Shown one piece after another: positions 57,223 through 64,000 of a stretch of DNA of 64,000 nt. A program made the translations under genes and the position numbers. The DNA is from VAXT01 sp035318925 (GTDB taxonomy: Bacteria; Actinomycetota; Thermoleophilia; Gaiellales; Gaiellaceae). Position 1 is the stretch's first letter, and each line of letters starts with the position of its first letter. The notes beneath the pieces were generated by a model that was not told the DNA's origin, made no database searches, and worked only from the letters and a program-made list of their open reading frames with translations. The stretch is from NCBI GenBank assembly GCA_035318925.1, contig DATHDS010000036.1:82340-146339 (forward strand), written 5' to 3'.

Positions 57223-58142
57223 CGCTTGGCCCAGGTAGCCCGCGGGTTCGGGAGCGGCGTCAGCACCGGCTCGACCTGCTCCCGGAGGTGCTCGAAGTCC
57301 GGCGGCAGCGACAGGCGCTCGCCGAGATGCTCCAACGGCTCGTCCGTCGTGAAGCCGGGGCCGAGCGTCGCGATCTCGAACAGGACGCCGCTCGGCTCGC
57401 GGAAGTAGATCGACTTGAAGTAGAAGCGGTCGATGACCGGGGTTGGCGAGCCGCCGCCTTCGATCACCCGCTGCCGCCACGCCTCGTGCTCCTCCGGGGG
57501 CGAGGACCACGCGACGTGATGGACGGTGCCGGCTCCGGGGATGCCGGGCTCGCTCGTTTGGTCGTACGCGTAGAAGGAGCCGCGGCGCTCGCCGCGCGCC
57601 TCGAAGTCGCTCTCCCCGCGAGCCTCGAACTCGAGCGCGCCTTCCAGGAACGCGCGGCTCTCGGCGGGGTCGGACGTGTAGGCGCGCACGCCCTCGAAGC
57701 CCTGGAGCGCGAGCTCGGCGGGGATCTCCGGGCTCTCCGCGACGAGCGGTTCGTCGTCGGTCTCGACGACGGCGAGCTCGAGGCCGAGGCCCTCGGGATC
57801 CGAGAAGGTCAGACGTCCGTCGACACGCGAGACGGAAACGTCTTCGCCGCGGAGCCGCTCCTCCCAGAAGTCGAGCGCCTCCTCCGAGGCGACGCGCCAG
57901 ACGACGCGGTTGACCATGCCGGCCCCCGCGCGGCCACGCCTCGCGCCCGGGTACTCGAAGAACGTGATGTCGGAGCCCGCCGAGCCGCGCTCGTCCGCAT
58001 AGAAGAGGTGGTAGACGGTCGGGTCGTCCTGGTTGACCGTCTTCTTGACGAGGCGCAAGCCGAGCACACGGGCGTAGAAGTCGACGTTGCCCGGCGCATC
58101 GCCGGTGATCGCGGTCACGTGGTGGATTCCTTCGAGGCGCAT
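57219..58142 (-). CDS. Ring-cleaving dioxygenase, VOC superfamily (MhqO-like)
   Basis: A 307-residue two-domain VOC protein. Metal ligands can be placed at IHHVTAI (N-terminus), TVHHVAWSS (second domain) and LFEIATLGPGF (Glu). The pattern fits hydroquinone or catechol-type extradiol dioxygenases such as MhqO/MhqE. ATG 58142 is the homologous start; an open frame continues 23 codons upstream. It is translationally coupled to the esterase. Substrate assignment to quinols is by analogy with the Bacillus pair. Confidence 0.86.
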   Translation of the reverse strand: MRLEGIHHVTAITGDAPGNVDFYARVLGLRLVKKTVNQDDPTVYHLFYADERGSAGSDITFFEYPGARRGRAGAGMVNRVVWRVASEEALDFWEERLRGEDVSVSRVDGRLTFSDPEGLGLELAVVETDDEPLVAESPEIPAELALQGFEGVRAYTSDPAESRAFLEGALEFEARGESDFEARGERRGSFYAYDQTSEPGIPGAGTVHHVAWSSPPEEHEAWRQRVIEGGGSPTPVIDRFYFKSIYFREPSGVLFEIATLGPGFTTDEPLEHLGERLSLPPDFEHLREQVEPVLTPLPNPRATWAKR

Positions 58143-58272
58143 TTTTGGCGGCTCCCTGGTCGCTGTTCCTTCTAGGAGAACGAGAACTACCGATCGTATT
58201 CCTGATCGCAAGTTCTGCCTCAGTTGTGCGTCTATTTACGCGTCACAAACAGAGCAAGGGGGTAATGCAACC

Positions 58273-59529
58273 ATGAGAAGAGCTCTGCTTCTGGTTTCCG
58301 TGGCAGTGCTTCTCGCTGCGGCCGTGACCATCTCGGCATTCGCCGGGCCCAGCGGGAAGACGGCTGGCACGGCGACTCCGGGAGTCACGAGTACGACGAT
58401 CAAGCTCGGCGGGACCTTCCCGCTCAGCGGGATCGCGTCGATCTATGCGCCGATCCCGAAGGGCATGGACGCGTACTTCAAGTACGTGAACTCCCGCAAA
58501 GGCCCGGACGGCAAGAAGGGCGTCCACGGCCGGAAGATCGTCTGGCGCTACTACGACGACGCCTACAACCCGGCGCAGACCGTGCAGATGACGCACAAGC
58601 TCGTGGAGCAGGACAAGGTCTTCGCCATCGCCGGCAGCCTCGGCACGGAGACGAACCTGGCAATCAGGCCGTACCTGAACCAGCGGAAGATCCCGCAGGT
58701 CCTGATCTCCACCGGCGACAGCGCATTCGGGCTCGAGGGCAAGAAATGGCCGTGGACGATCGGCTGGCAGCCCGACTACATCTCGGAAGGCCACATCTAC
58801 GCGCGCTGGATCCTGACCAATGCCCCGCACGCGAAGATCGCGGTCTTCTACCAGAACGACAGCTACGGCCAGGACTACCTGAAGGGCCTCGAGGACGGCC
58901 TCGGTGCGAAGAAGAGCCTGATCGTGTCGAGGGAGCACTATGAGGAGACCGACACGGCCTACGCAACGCAGATCGCGAAGCAGAAGCTCTCCGGAGCGGA
59001 CACGTGGGTGCTCTTGACGACCCCGGTGCCGACAGTGAAGGCGATGCTGCAGGCGAAGGCGCTCAACTGGAAGCCCGACACGATTCTCATCAACTCGGTG
59101 TCCGCGAGCGACGCAGTCATGCACGCGGCCGAGGACAAGGTCGGCAAGGAGTACACGAACGGCGACATCAGCGACTCGTACCTCAAGAACCCCCCGAACC
59201 CGAGGTACCAGTCGGATCGCATGATCAAGAAGTACAGGCGGATCCAGAAGCGCTTCGCTCCGAAGTCGGATCCGAACGACGTCATCTTCTACTACGGCGT
59301 CGCGAAGGCCTATGACGTGGTCCAGCTGCTCTATCGCGCGGGTCCGAACCCAACGCGCGCGTCCTTCATGAGGGCGGCTCGGCACATGAACTGGGTCAAT
59401 CCGTTCACGATCAAGGGAATGCACGTCAGGACGAGCGCCAAAGACGGCTTCCCGCTCGACCAGGTGAAGATCATCCGCTACCAGAGCGGCACCTGGTCGG
59501 AGATCAGCCCGTTGATCAAGGGCCGTTAA
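58273..59529 (+). CDS. ABC transporter substrate-binding protein, branched-chain amino-acid (LivK) family
   Basis: A 418-residue type I periplasmic-binding-protein-like receptor with a signal peptide (residues 1-25, ending ISAFAG). The mature part starts with the usual STTIKLGGTFPLSGIAS, and contains AIAGSLGTETNLAIRPYLNQRKIPQVL and ILTNAPHAKIAVFYQNDSYGQDYLKGL. The family binds branched-chain amino acids, other amino acids, amides or aromatic acids; the ligand is not predictable. A lipobox Cys is not evident. It heads the operon, with a hairpin after it. Confidence 0.92.
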   Translation: MRRALLLVSVAVLLAAAVTISAFAGPSGKTAGTATPGVTSTTIKLGGTFPLSGIASIYAPIPKGMDAYFKYVNSRKGPDGKKGVHGRKIVWRYYDDAYNPAQTVQMTHKLVEQDKVFAIAGSLGTETNLAIRPYLNQRKIPQVLISTGDSAFGLEGKKWPWTIGWQPDYISEGHIYARWILTNAPHAKIAVFYQNDSYGQDYLKGLEDGLGAKKSLIVSREHYEETDTAYATQIAKQKLSGADTWVLLTTPVPTVKAMLQAKALNWKPDTILINSVSASDAVMHAAEDKVGKEYTNGDISDSYLKNPPNPRYQSDRMIKKYRRIQKRFAPKSDPNDVIFYYGVAKAYDVVQLLYRAGPNPTRASFMRAARHMNWVNPFTIKGMHVRTSAKDGFPLDQVKIIRYQSGTWSEISPLIKGR

Positions 59530-59554
59530 CCAGCAAGTGGAGAGAGTCTTCTCG

Positions 59555-59580
59555 GCGGGGCCGGCAATCGTCGGCCCCGC
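59555..59580 (+). terminator. Hairpin after the substrate-binding-protein gene
   Basis: GCGGGGCCG pairs with CGGCCCCGC around 8 bases, followed by TCTCCTTCCTCT. A partial terminator here would give more binding protein than permease, the usual ratio for such operons. Confidence 0.6.
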
Positions 59581-59634
59581 TCTCCTTCCTCTGCGTCGAG
59601 GCGAGCGCGGCTGCCATATGATCGGCGGCCACCG

Positions 59635-60372
59635 ATGGCGGCCCTCCTAACCGTCGAACACGTCGCTCGTCACTTCGGCGGCGTCCTGGCGCTCGACGAC
59701 GTCTCGCTCTCGCTCCAGGAGAAGGAGATCGCCGGGCTGATCGGGCCGAACGGCGCCGGCAAGACGACGCTCTTCAACGTCGTCACGCGCCTTTATCCGC
59801 CCGACAAGGGCCGGATCGAGCTCGACGGTCGCGATCTGCTCCGTGTGCGCCCGCACAGGATCGTCCGGCTCGGAATCGCGCGCACGTTCCAGAACGTCGT
59901 GCTCTTCCCGCGGATGACGGTGCTCGAGAACGTCCTCGTCGGCGCGCATAGTCGGATGCATCCGTTCTCCGAGCGGAAGGGACGAGCCGACGCGCACGAG
60001 ACGCTCGAGTACCTCGAGCTCGACCCGCTCGCCGACCGTCTGGCCGCCGGGCTCCCGTTCGGAACCCTGAAGCGGATCGATCTGGCGCGGGCGCTCGCTT
60101 CGAAGCCCCGGCTGCTGCTGCTCGACGAGCCCGCCGCCGGGCTGAACCACGAGGAGGTCGAGGAGCTCTCGTCGCTCATCCGCGCCCTCCGGAAGGACTT
60201 CGACCTCGCGATCCTCCTCGTCGAGCATCACATGAACCTCGTCATGTCGGTCTGCGAGCGCGTCACCGTTCTCAACTTCGGGACGGAGATCGCCGAGGGC
60301 TCGCCGCAGGAGGTGCGGTCGGACCCGGCGGTGATCGAGGCCTACCTGGGAGAGCCGAGTGCCGCTGCTTGA
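59635..60372 (+). CDS. livG: ABC transporter ATP-binding protein (LivG)
   Basis: A 245-residue nucleotide-binding subunit. Walker A is GPNGAGKTT (residues 38-46), the signature region LPFGTLKRIDLARAL is the relaxed LivG form, Walker B is LLLLDEPAAGL, and the switch His lies in LLVEHHMNLV. It energises import by the LivHM permease. ATG 59635 lies 12 bases after TATGAT, so it may have its own promoter besides read-through. It overlaps livF by 14 bases. Confidence 0.93.
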   Translation: MAALLTVEHVARHFGGVLALDDVSLSLQEKEIAGLIGPNGAGKTTLFNVVTRLYPPDKGRIELDGRDLLRVRPHRIVRLGIARTFQNVVLFPRMTVLENVLVGAHSRMHPFSERKGRADAHETLEYLELDPLADRLAAGLPFGTLKRIDLARALASKPRLLLLDEPAAGLNHEEVEELSSLIRALRKDFDLAILLVEHHMNLVMSVCERVTVLNFGTEIAEGSPQEVRSDPAVIEAYLGEPSAAA

Positions 60373-61069
60373 GCTGCAGGAGGTCGAGGCCCGGTACGGG
60401 CCGATCAAGGCTCTCCACGGCATTTCGCTGCACGTCGACGACGGGGAGATCGTCGCGGTGCTCGGCGCGAACGGCGCCGGCAAGACGACCACGCTGCGCG
60501 CCGTCTCGGGGACGGTTCGGAAGCGCGGCCAGATCGTCTTCGACGGCCGGTCGATCGCGGGTCACTCCCCGCACGCCGTCGCCCGCCGGGGCATCGCGCA
60601 CGTGCCCGAGGGGCGTGGCCTGTTCGCCGAGCTGACCGTCTGGGAGAACCTGCGCATGGGTGCGTACGTCCGCGGTGAGCGGCGCGTGCTGAAGCAGGAG
60701 GCCAAGCGGGTCGTCGGTTACTTCCCCTGGATGCACGAGCGCCGTGACCAGCAGGCCGGGACGCTGAGCGGCGGCGAGCAGCAGATGCTCGCGCTGGCCC
60801 GCGCGCTCGTCTCGCGGCCGAAGCTGCTGATGGTCGACGAACCGTCGCTCGGCCTCGCACCGACCGTGATCCAGGAGTTCTTCCGGATCGTCAAGGAGTT
60901 GAACGAGAGCGACGGGCTGACGGTGCTCGTCGTCGAGCAGAACGCGACACTCGCCCTCGACGCCGCCGACCGCGCATACGTGCTCGAGGTCGGCAAGGTT
61001 GCGCTCGAGGGCGAAAGCGACGAGCTTCGCCGCAACGAGGCCGTCAGGAAGTCGTACCTGGGGTATTAG
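60359..61069 (+). CDS. livF: ABC transporter ATP-binding protein (LivF)
   Basis: A 236-residue second ATPase of the importer. Walker A is GANGAGKTT, the signature motif LSGGEQQMLALARAL is canonical, Walker B is LLMVDEPSLGL, and the His switch is replaced by Gln in VVEQNATLAL, a normal feature of LivF. GTG 60359 overlaps livG. Its stop codon is also the first three bases of the structured leader of livH. Confidence 0.94.
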   Translation: MPLLELQEVEARYGPIKALHGISLHVDDGEIVAVLGANGAGKTTTLRAVSGTVRKRGQIVFDGRSIAGHSPHAVARRGIAHVPEGRGLFAELTVWENLRMGAYVRGERRVLKQEAKRVVGYFPWMHERRDQQAGTLSGGEQQMLALARALVSRPKLLMVDEPSLGLAPTVIQEFFRIVKELNESDGLTVLVVEQNATLALDAADRAYVLEVGKVALEGESDELRRNEAVRKSYLGY

Positions 61070-61233
61070 TGCCCCTCCCAGCAATACATGCCGGCCTCTG
61101 GCCCGCGATCACGCGGCGCCAGAGCCCACCCTCGCCCTTGTCAAGGCTTCTAGCCTTGCCCGCGGGCGAGTACGGCCTCTGGCTTGGTGCTCACGACCCA
61201 GAGGCTCGGCGGCATTACTGGAAGGGGCACTAG
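61067..61233 (+). promoter_or_regulatory. Four-way-junction RNA leader of livH that can bury its ribosome binding site
   Basis: Outer stem: bases 61067-61085 pair with 61214-61232, 17 of 19 positions; the right arm contains GGAAGGGG, the livH ribosome binding site. Three inner stems: CTCTGGC-CCGCG with CGCGG-GCCAGAG (61096-61124); CTCGCCC with GGGCGAG enclosing CAAGGCT/AGCCTTG (61131-61170); GCCTCTGG with CCAGAGGC (61175-61205). The left half of stem 1 can also pair with the right half of stem 3, giving an alternative rod. ATG 61234 follows the last base. It could be a riboswitch-like element, a translational attenuator or a palindromic mobile element. Confidence 0.72.
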
Positions 61234-62241
61234 ATGAACGCGATCAAACTGCCGCGTCAGCTGGAGGGAGTCGCCATCGTGGCCGTGGGCTTCGCGACGG
61301 CGATCGTGAGCGTGGTCGTGCTCGGCCTGCTGATCAAGGTCGCCGTCTCCACGTTCACCTGGTCGGGCTACCTCCAGCAGGTCACGAGCGGCCTCGCCAC
61401 GGGCTCGATCTACGCGAGCCTCGCGCTCGCGCTCGTCCTCATCTACCGAACGACGGACATCGTCAACTTCTCGCAGGGCGAGATGGCGACGTTCACGACG
61501 TTCATCGCCTGGTCGCTGATGGGTCACGGCCTTTCGTACTGGCCGGCGTTCGTCCTCACCCTGCTGATCGCGTTCGGCGGCGGCATGGCCGTCGAGCGCA
61601 CGCTCATCCGCCCGGTCGAGGGCCGTCCGGAGATCGTGATCGTGATCGTCACGATCGGCTTGCTGATCGCCCTCAACGGGCTGAGCGGTTGGATCTGGGG
61701 CGCGGAGGTGAAGGCCGTCGACAGCCCGTTCTCGAACCGGACGCTCGACATCGGCGGTGTCTTCGTCTCGGTCCAGGACATCGGCACCTTCTGCGTCTGC
61801 CTCGGCGCGGTGCTCGTGCTCTGGCTGTTCTTCCGGTTCACGACGCTCGGGCTCGCGATGCGGGCGGTGGCGCTCAACCCCGACGCGAGCCGGCTCGTGG
61901 GCGTTCGGGTCGGCTGGCTGCTCGCGCTCGGCTGGGGCTTCGCGGCCGTGCTCGGCGCGATCGCGGGCCTGATGGCCGCGCCGACGGTGTTTCTCGACCC
62001 GAACATGATGCTCGTCATCCTCATCTACGCCTTCGCGGCCGCAGTGCTCGGTGGGATCGACAGCCCCGTCGGCGCCGTGGTCGGCGGGCTCATGCTCGGC
62101 GTCGCCGTGAATCTCCTCGGCACGTACGTCAACTTCGTCGGCGGTGAGCTGCGCCTCCCGAGCGCGCTCGCCATCCTCCTGCTCGTCCTGCTCGTCCGGC
62201 CCCAGGGCCTTTTCGGTCACGTGAGGGTGAGTCGCGTCTGA
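61234..62241 (+). CDS. livH: ABC transporter permease (LivH)
   Basis: A 335-residue membrane permease with about eight helices. Family landmarks are the N-terminal GLATGSIYASLALALVLIYR, FSQGEMATFTTFIAW and, near the C-terminus, AAAVLGGIDSPVGAVVGGLMLG, the glycine-rich loop that contacts the ATPases. It forms the membrane channel with LivM. The extra first 45 residues form an additional helix. Its ribosome binding site GGAAGGGG is inside the leader structure. It overlaps livM by one base (TGATG). Confidence 0.93.
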   Translation: MNAIKLPRQLEGVAIVAVGFATAIVSVVVLGLLIKVAVSTFTWSGYLQQVTSGLATGSIYASLALALVLIYRTTDIVNFSQGEMATFTTFIAWSLMGHGLSYWPAFVLTLLIAFGGGMAVERTLIRPVEGRPEIVIVIVTIGLLIALNGLSGWIWGAEVKAVDSPFSNRTLDIGGVFVSVQDIGTFCVCLGAVLVLWLFFRFTTLGLAMRAVALNPDASRLVGVRVGWLLALGWGFAAVLGAIAGLMAAPTVFLDPNMMLVILIYAFAAAVLGGIDSPVGAVVGGLMLGVAVNLLGTYVNFVGGELRLPSALAILLLVLLVRPQGLFGHVRVSRV

Positions 62242-63326
62242 TGCGACGACGTTGGACCCTCCCTGCGGTCAAGGTCGCGTTCCTCCTCGCGGCCGCGCTG
62301 GTCGTCGCGGTGCTGCCGCGGTTCATGGGCGAGTACCGTCTGGCGCAGTTCACCTACGTCGCGATCTACTTCATCGCGCTCCTCGGCCTGAACATCCTGA
62401 CCGGCTACAACGGCCAGATCTCGCTCGGCCACGGCGCGTTCATCGGCGTCGGCGCGTATACGTCTGCGTTGCTCATTCTCGGGAAGCCGGGGCTCCACGA
62501 CCTGAACATCTTTCCGCCGGGCTGGCTTCCGCTCGGCGACGGGATGCGGCCCGTGTTCACGATCCCGATCGCGGCGCTCGTCACCGGCATCATCGGCTTC
62601 GGCTTCGGGTTTCCGGCGCTGCGGCTTCCCGGCGTCTCGCTGGCGCTGGCGACGCTCGGGATCGCCGTCTCGCTCCCCTCGATCGCGAAACGCTTCGACA
62701 CGGTCACGGGCGGCGGCGGAGGCCTGAACGTACCCTTGCCGAAGACGCCGTTCGGGCTGGACGTCGCCGTCCCGCACTGGCTCTACTACGAGGCGTGGGT
62801 GACGGCCGGCGTGCTCTTCGTCGTCGCCTGGCTGCTGGTCCGTGGTCGCATCGGCCGTGCCTGGCGCGCGATCCGGGACGGCGAGCTCGCCGCGACCTCC
62901 TCGGGTGTGAGCCCGGCCGCGTACAAGACGCTCGCGTTCGGCGTGTCATCGGCCTTCGCGGGCGCTGCGGGAGCGCTGTACGCGATCCAGATCTCGTACG
63001 TCAACCCGGATACCTTTCCGTTGACCCTCTCGATCCTGCTGCTCGCGAGCGTCGTGGTCGGCGGGCTCTCCTCGCTCACCGGGGTCATCTTCGGCGCGCT
63101 CCTGATGGAGTTCCTGCCCATCTACGCGCAGCAGCTCTCGATACCGTGGGTGCTCTCGTCTTCGAAGCAGGCGCCCTCCGTGGTCTTCGGCGCCGTTCTG
63201 ATCCTGTGCATGTTCCTGCTGCCGGCCGGGGCCGGAGGGCTTCTGAACCGCCTGCTGCGCCCGCTCAAGAACGCCCTCGCTGGGCAGTCCCGGCTCGTGC
63301 GAGCGCGCGGCGCACCTCCGGGCTGA
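62241..63326 (+). CDS. livM: ABC transporter permease (LivM)
   Basis: A 361-residue membrane permease with about ten helices. Landmarks are ALLGLNILTGYNGQISLGHGAFIGVGAY at the N-terminal half, the cytoplasmic RIGRAWRAIRDGELAATSSGV and the ATPase-contact loop VVVGGLSSLTGVIFGALLMEF. It pairs with LivH. ATG 62241 overlaps the livH stop. The C-terminus has a basic tail (RARGAPPG). A small gene follows 60 bases later. Confidence 0.94.
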   Translation: MRRRWTLPAVKVAFLLAAALVVAVLPRFMGEYRLAQFTYVAIYFIALLGLNILTGYNGQISLGHGAFIGVGAYTSALLILGKPGLHDLNIFPPGWLPLGDGMRPVFTIPIAALVTGIIGFGFGFPALRLPGVSLALATLGIAVSLPSIAKRFDTVTGGGGGLNVPLPKTPFGLDVAVPHWLYYEAWVTAGVLFVVAWLLVRGRIGRAWRAIRDGELAATSSGVSPAAYKTLAFGVSSAFAGAAGALYAIQISYVNPDTFPLTLSILLLASVVVGGLSSLTGVIFGALLMEFLPIYAQQLSIPWVLSSSKQAPSVVFGAVLILCMFLLPAGAGGLLNRLLRPLKNALAGQSRLVRARGAPPG

Positions 63327-63385
63327 GGGGAGTAAGGTGGAACTGCAAGCGAGCGGCTATCAGCCACAACAATCGGGAGGTCCTA

Positions 63386-63661
63386 ATGGCGTTCATCTTG
63401 GGCATTTTCGACACCGGGAACTACGACGCGTGGAAGCAGATGTTCGACACAGATCCGGCAGGTCGCGCGCAATCCGGCACAGGGCACCGGGTCTTTCGCG
63501 GCGTCGATAACCCAAACCAGGTCTTTGTGGGGGTGGAGTTCCCCTCGGTCGAGGACGCCAAGTCTTTCCAAGAGCGCCTGATTGCGTCTGGGGCCATGGA
63601 CAACGTCACGGTCGAGGCGCAACCGACGATCGTCGAGCTAGTCGACGAGACTACTTACTAG
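63386..63661 (+). CDS. Small dimeric alpha-beta barrel-like protein (ABM/cyclase-like)
   Basis: A 91-residue protein with one ferredoxin-like unit: MAFILGIFDTGNYDAWKQMF, a loop GTGHRVFRGVDNPNQVFV and FPSVEDAKSFQERLIASG. The pattern resembles antibiotic-biosynthesis-monooxygenase-type dimeric barrels, common as small actinobacterial proteins of unknown role. ATG 63386 has GGGAGGT 5 bases upstream. Its codon use looks normal. It may be part of the liv transcript or separate. Confidence 0.78.
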   Translation: MAFILGIFDTGNYDAWKQMFDTDPAGRAQSGTGHRVFRGVDNPNQVFVGVEFPSVEDAKSFQERLIASGAMDNVTVEAQPTIVELVDETTY

Positions 63662-63908
63662 GCCAGCCCAACCTGATCCTTTTCGTTAGGCGCTCTTAGA
63701 ACCTCTAACTCAATGAGTCTCTGGACTCGTCGCAGTAAATGAAGCAGCAGGCGAGGGCGAGGAAGGCGAGCAGGAAGGGCGGCAAGCCTGCTTGTAATGC
63801 GTCGCGGGAGGGAGGACAATCATTCGTTGGACCCCATCCCCATCTCGCCATGGCGCGGGGGTGAGTTGCTCGCTCTACGTAGGTGGCGGAAAGGAGCAGG
63901 AGATCCAG
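63662..63908 (+). other. Intergenic region, nothing recognised
   Basis: About 250 bases, with a less GC-rich first part. No clear gene, hairpin or promoter pair was found. A GTG at 63861 opens a frame into the last gene of the window. Confidence 0.4.
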
Positions 63909-64000
63909 CTGTCGACGAGACCGAGGCCGCCCCTCCGGCTCTGCGCGCTGGCCGTGCTAAGCGTCGGGCTGCTCTTCGCGCCAGGCGCGGCGCCGGCGAC
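63909..64000 (+). CDS. Start of an exported protein, cut by window edge
   Basis: Thirty codons of a signal peptide: basic STRPRPPLRL, a hydrophobic core (LAVLSVGLLF) and APGAAPA just before the edge. The best placed start is CTG 63909, 8 bases after GGAG in GGAGCAGGAG; the in-frame GTG 63861 would add 16 residues ahead of the signal peptide and has no ribosome binding site. The mature protein lies outside the window. Confidence 0.5.
   Translation, partial: MSTRPRPPLRLCALAVLSVGLLFAPGAAPA

Noticed and set aside
1..64000. CRISPR array, IS element, prophage, rRNA or tRNA
   Set aside because: No direct-repeat array with regular spacers, transposase, integrase or phage structural gene, and no tRNA or rRNA signature was seen on reading; a tRNAscan/Infernal run would be decisive.

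Overview
The window is GC-rich DNA (roughly two-thirds G+C) with densely packed genes, many GTG or TTG starts, and many genes that start 6-7 bases after a TANNNT box with no ribosome binding site. That pattern, with the gene content (DipZ-type thiol-disulfide protein, CtaA with an Asn in place of the first haem-ligand region His, PASTA protein, Flp pilins, DHA2 efflux), points to a high-GC actinobacterium. A soil lineage such as Thermoleophilia is a guess, not something the sequence proves. I saw no rRNA, tRNA, CRISPR array, IS element or phage gene, so this looks like ordinary chromosome.

Layout. 1-6.5 kb: a molybdenum hydroxylase pair (large subunit cut by the left edge) with an amidohydrolase, divergent from an M24 peptidase and acetyl-CoA synthetase. 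6.5-12.7 kb: M16 peptidase, thioesterase, epimerase, Mug glycosylase, NAD synthetase, SDR. 12.7-16.6 kb: an acyl-CoA-synthetase-like gene facing a DHA2 exporter plus TetR regulator, with a perfect palindrome between them. 17.0-18.5 kb: an XRE-HTH/TPR regulator followed by a 30-residue hydrophobic peptide gene with a near-perfect Shine-Dalgarno, resembling a peptide quorum-sensing cassette (RRNPP/ComRS type). 18.9-25.2 kb: selD, an NMN-adenylyltransferase-like gene, a lipoprotein, phosphoglycerate mutase, haem A synthase, PAC2. 25.2-36.2 kb: DipZ, SF2 helicase, a fused beta-oxidation enzyme, ArsR and MarR regulators, pgl, proC, an AlkA-type glycosylase. 36.2-42.3 kb: VOC and cupin proteins, PadR with its membrane partner, and a 2-oxoacid:ferredoxin oxidoreductase operon with a small membrane protein between its subunits.

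42.3-49.5 kb: two tandem Flp pilins, an RTX-like secreted protein, a BolA-glutaredoxin-DUF1326 operon, an MpaB-type protein, a PASTA-only membrane protein and a zinc-type cation exporter. 49.5-58.1 kb: a truncated subtilase, a long coiled-coil protein, three tandem secreted Asp-box paralogues, and an mhqO-mhqD-like pair. 58.2-63.7 kb: a branched-chain amino-acid-type ABC operon (livK-G-F-H-M order) whose livH gene is preceded by a 166-base region that can fold into a four-way junction burying the livH ribosome binding site.

How it fits together: acetate activation, beta-oxidation and the ferredoxin-linked 2-oxoacid oxidoreductase suggest respiratory heterotrophic carbon use, with amino-acid import through Liv and haem A for an aa3-type oxidase. 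The two most interesting candidates for undescribed systems are the HTH-TPR/peptide cassette and the structured livH leader. Next come a roughly 80-base element found in the same orientation upstream of three unrelated genes, and apparent CTG start codons at CTGA stop-start overlaps. All functions are inferred from sequence patterns read by eye; no database search was run.
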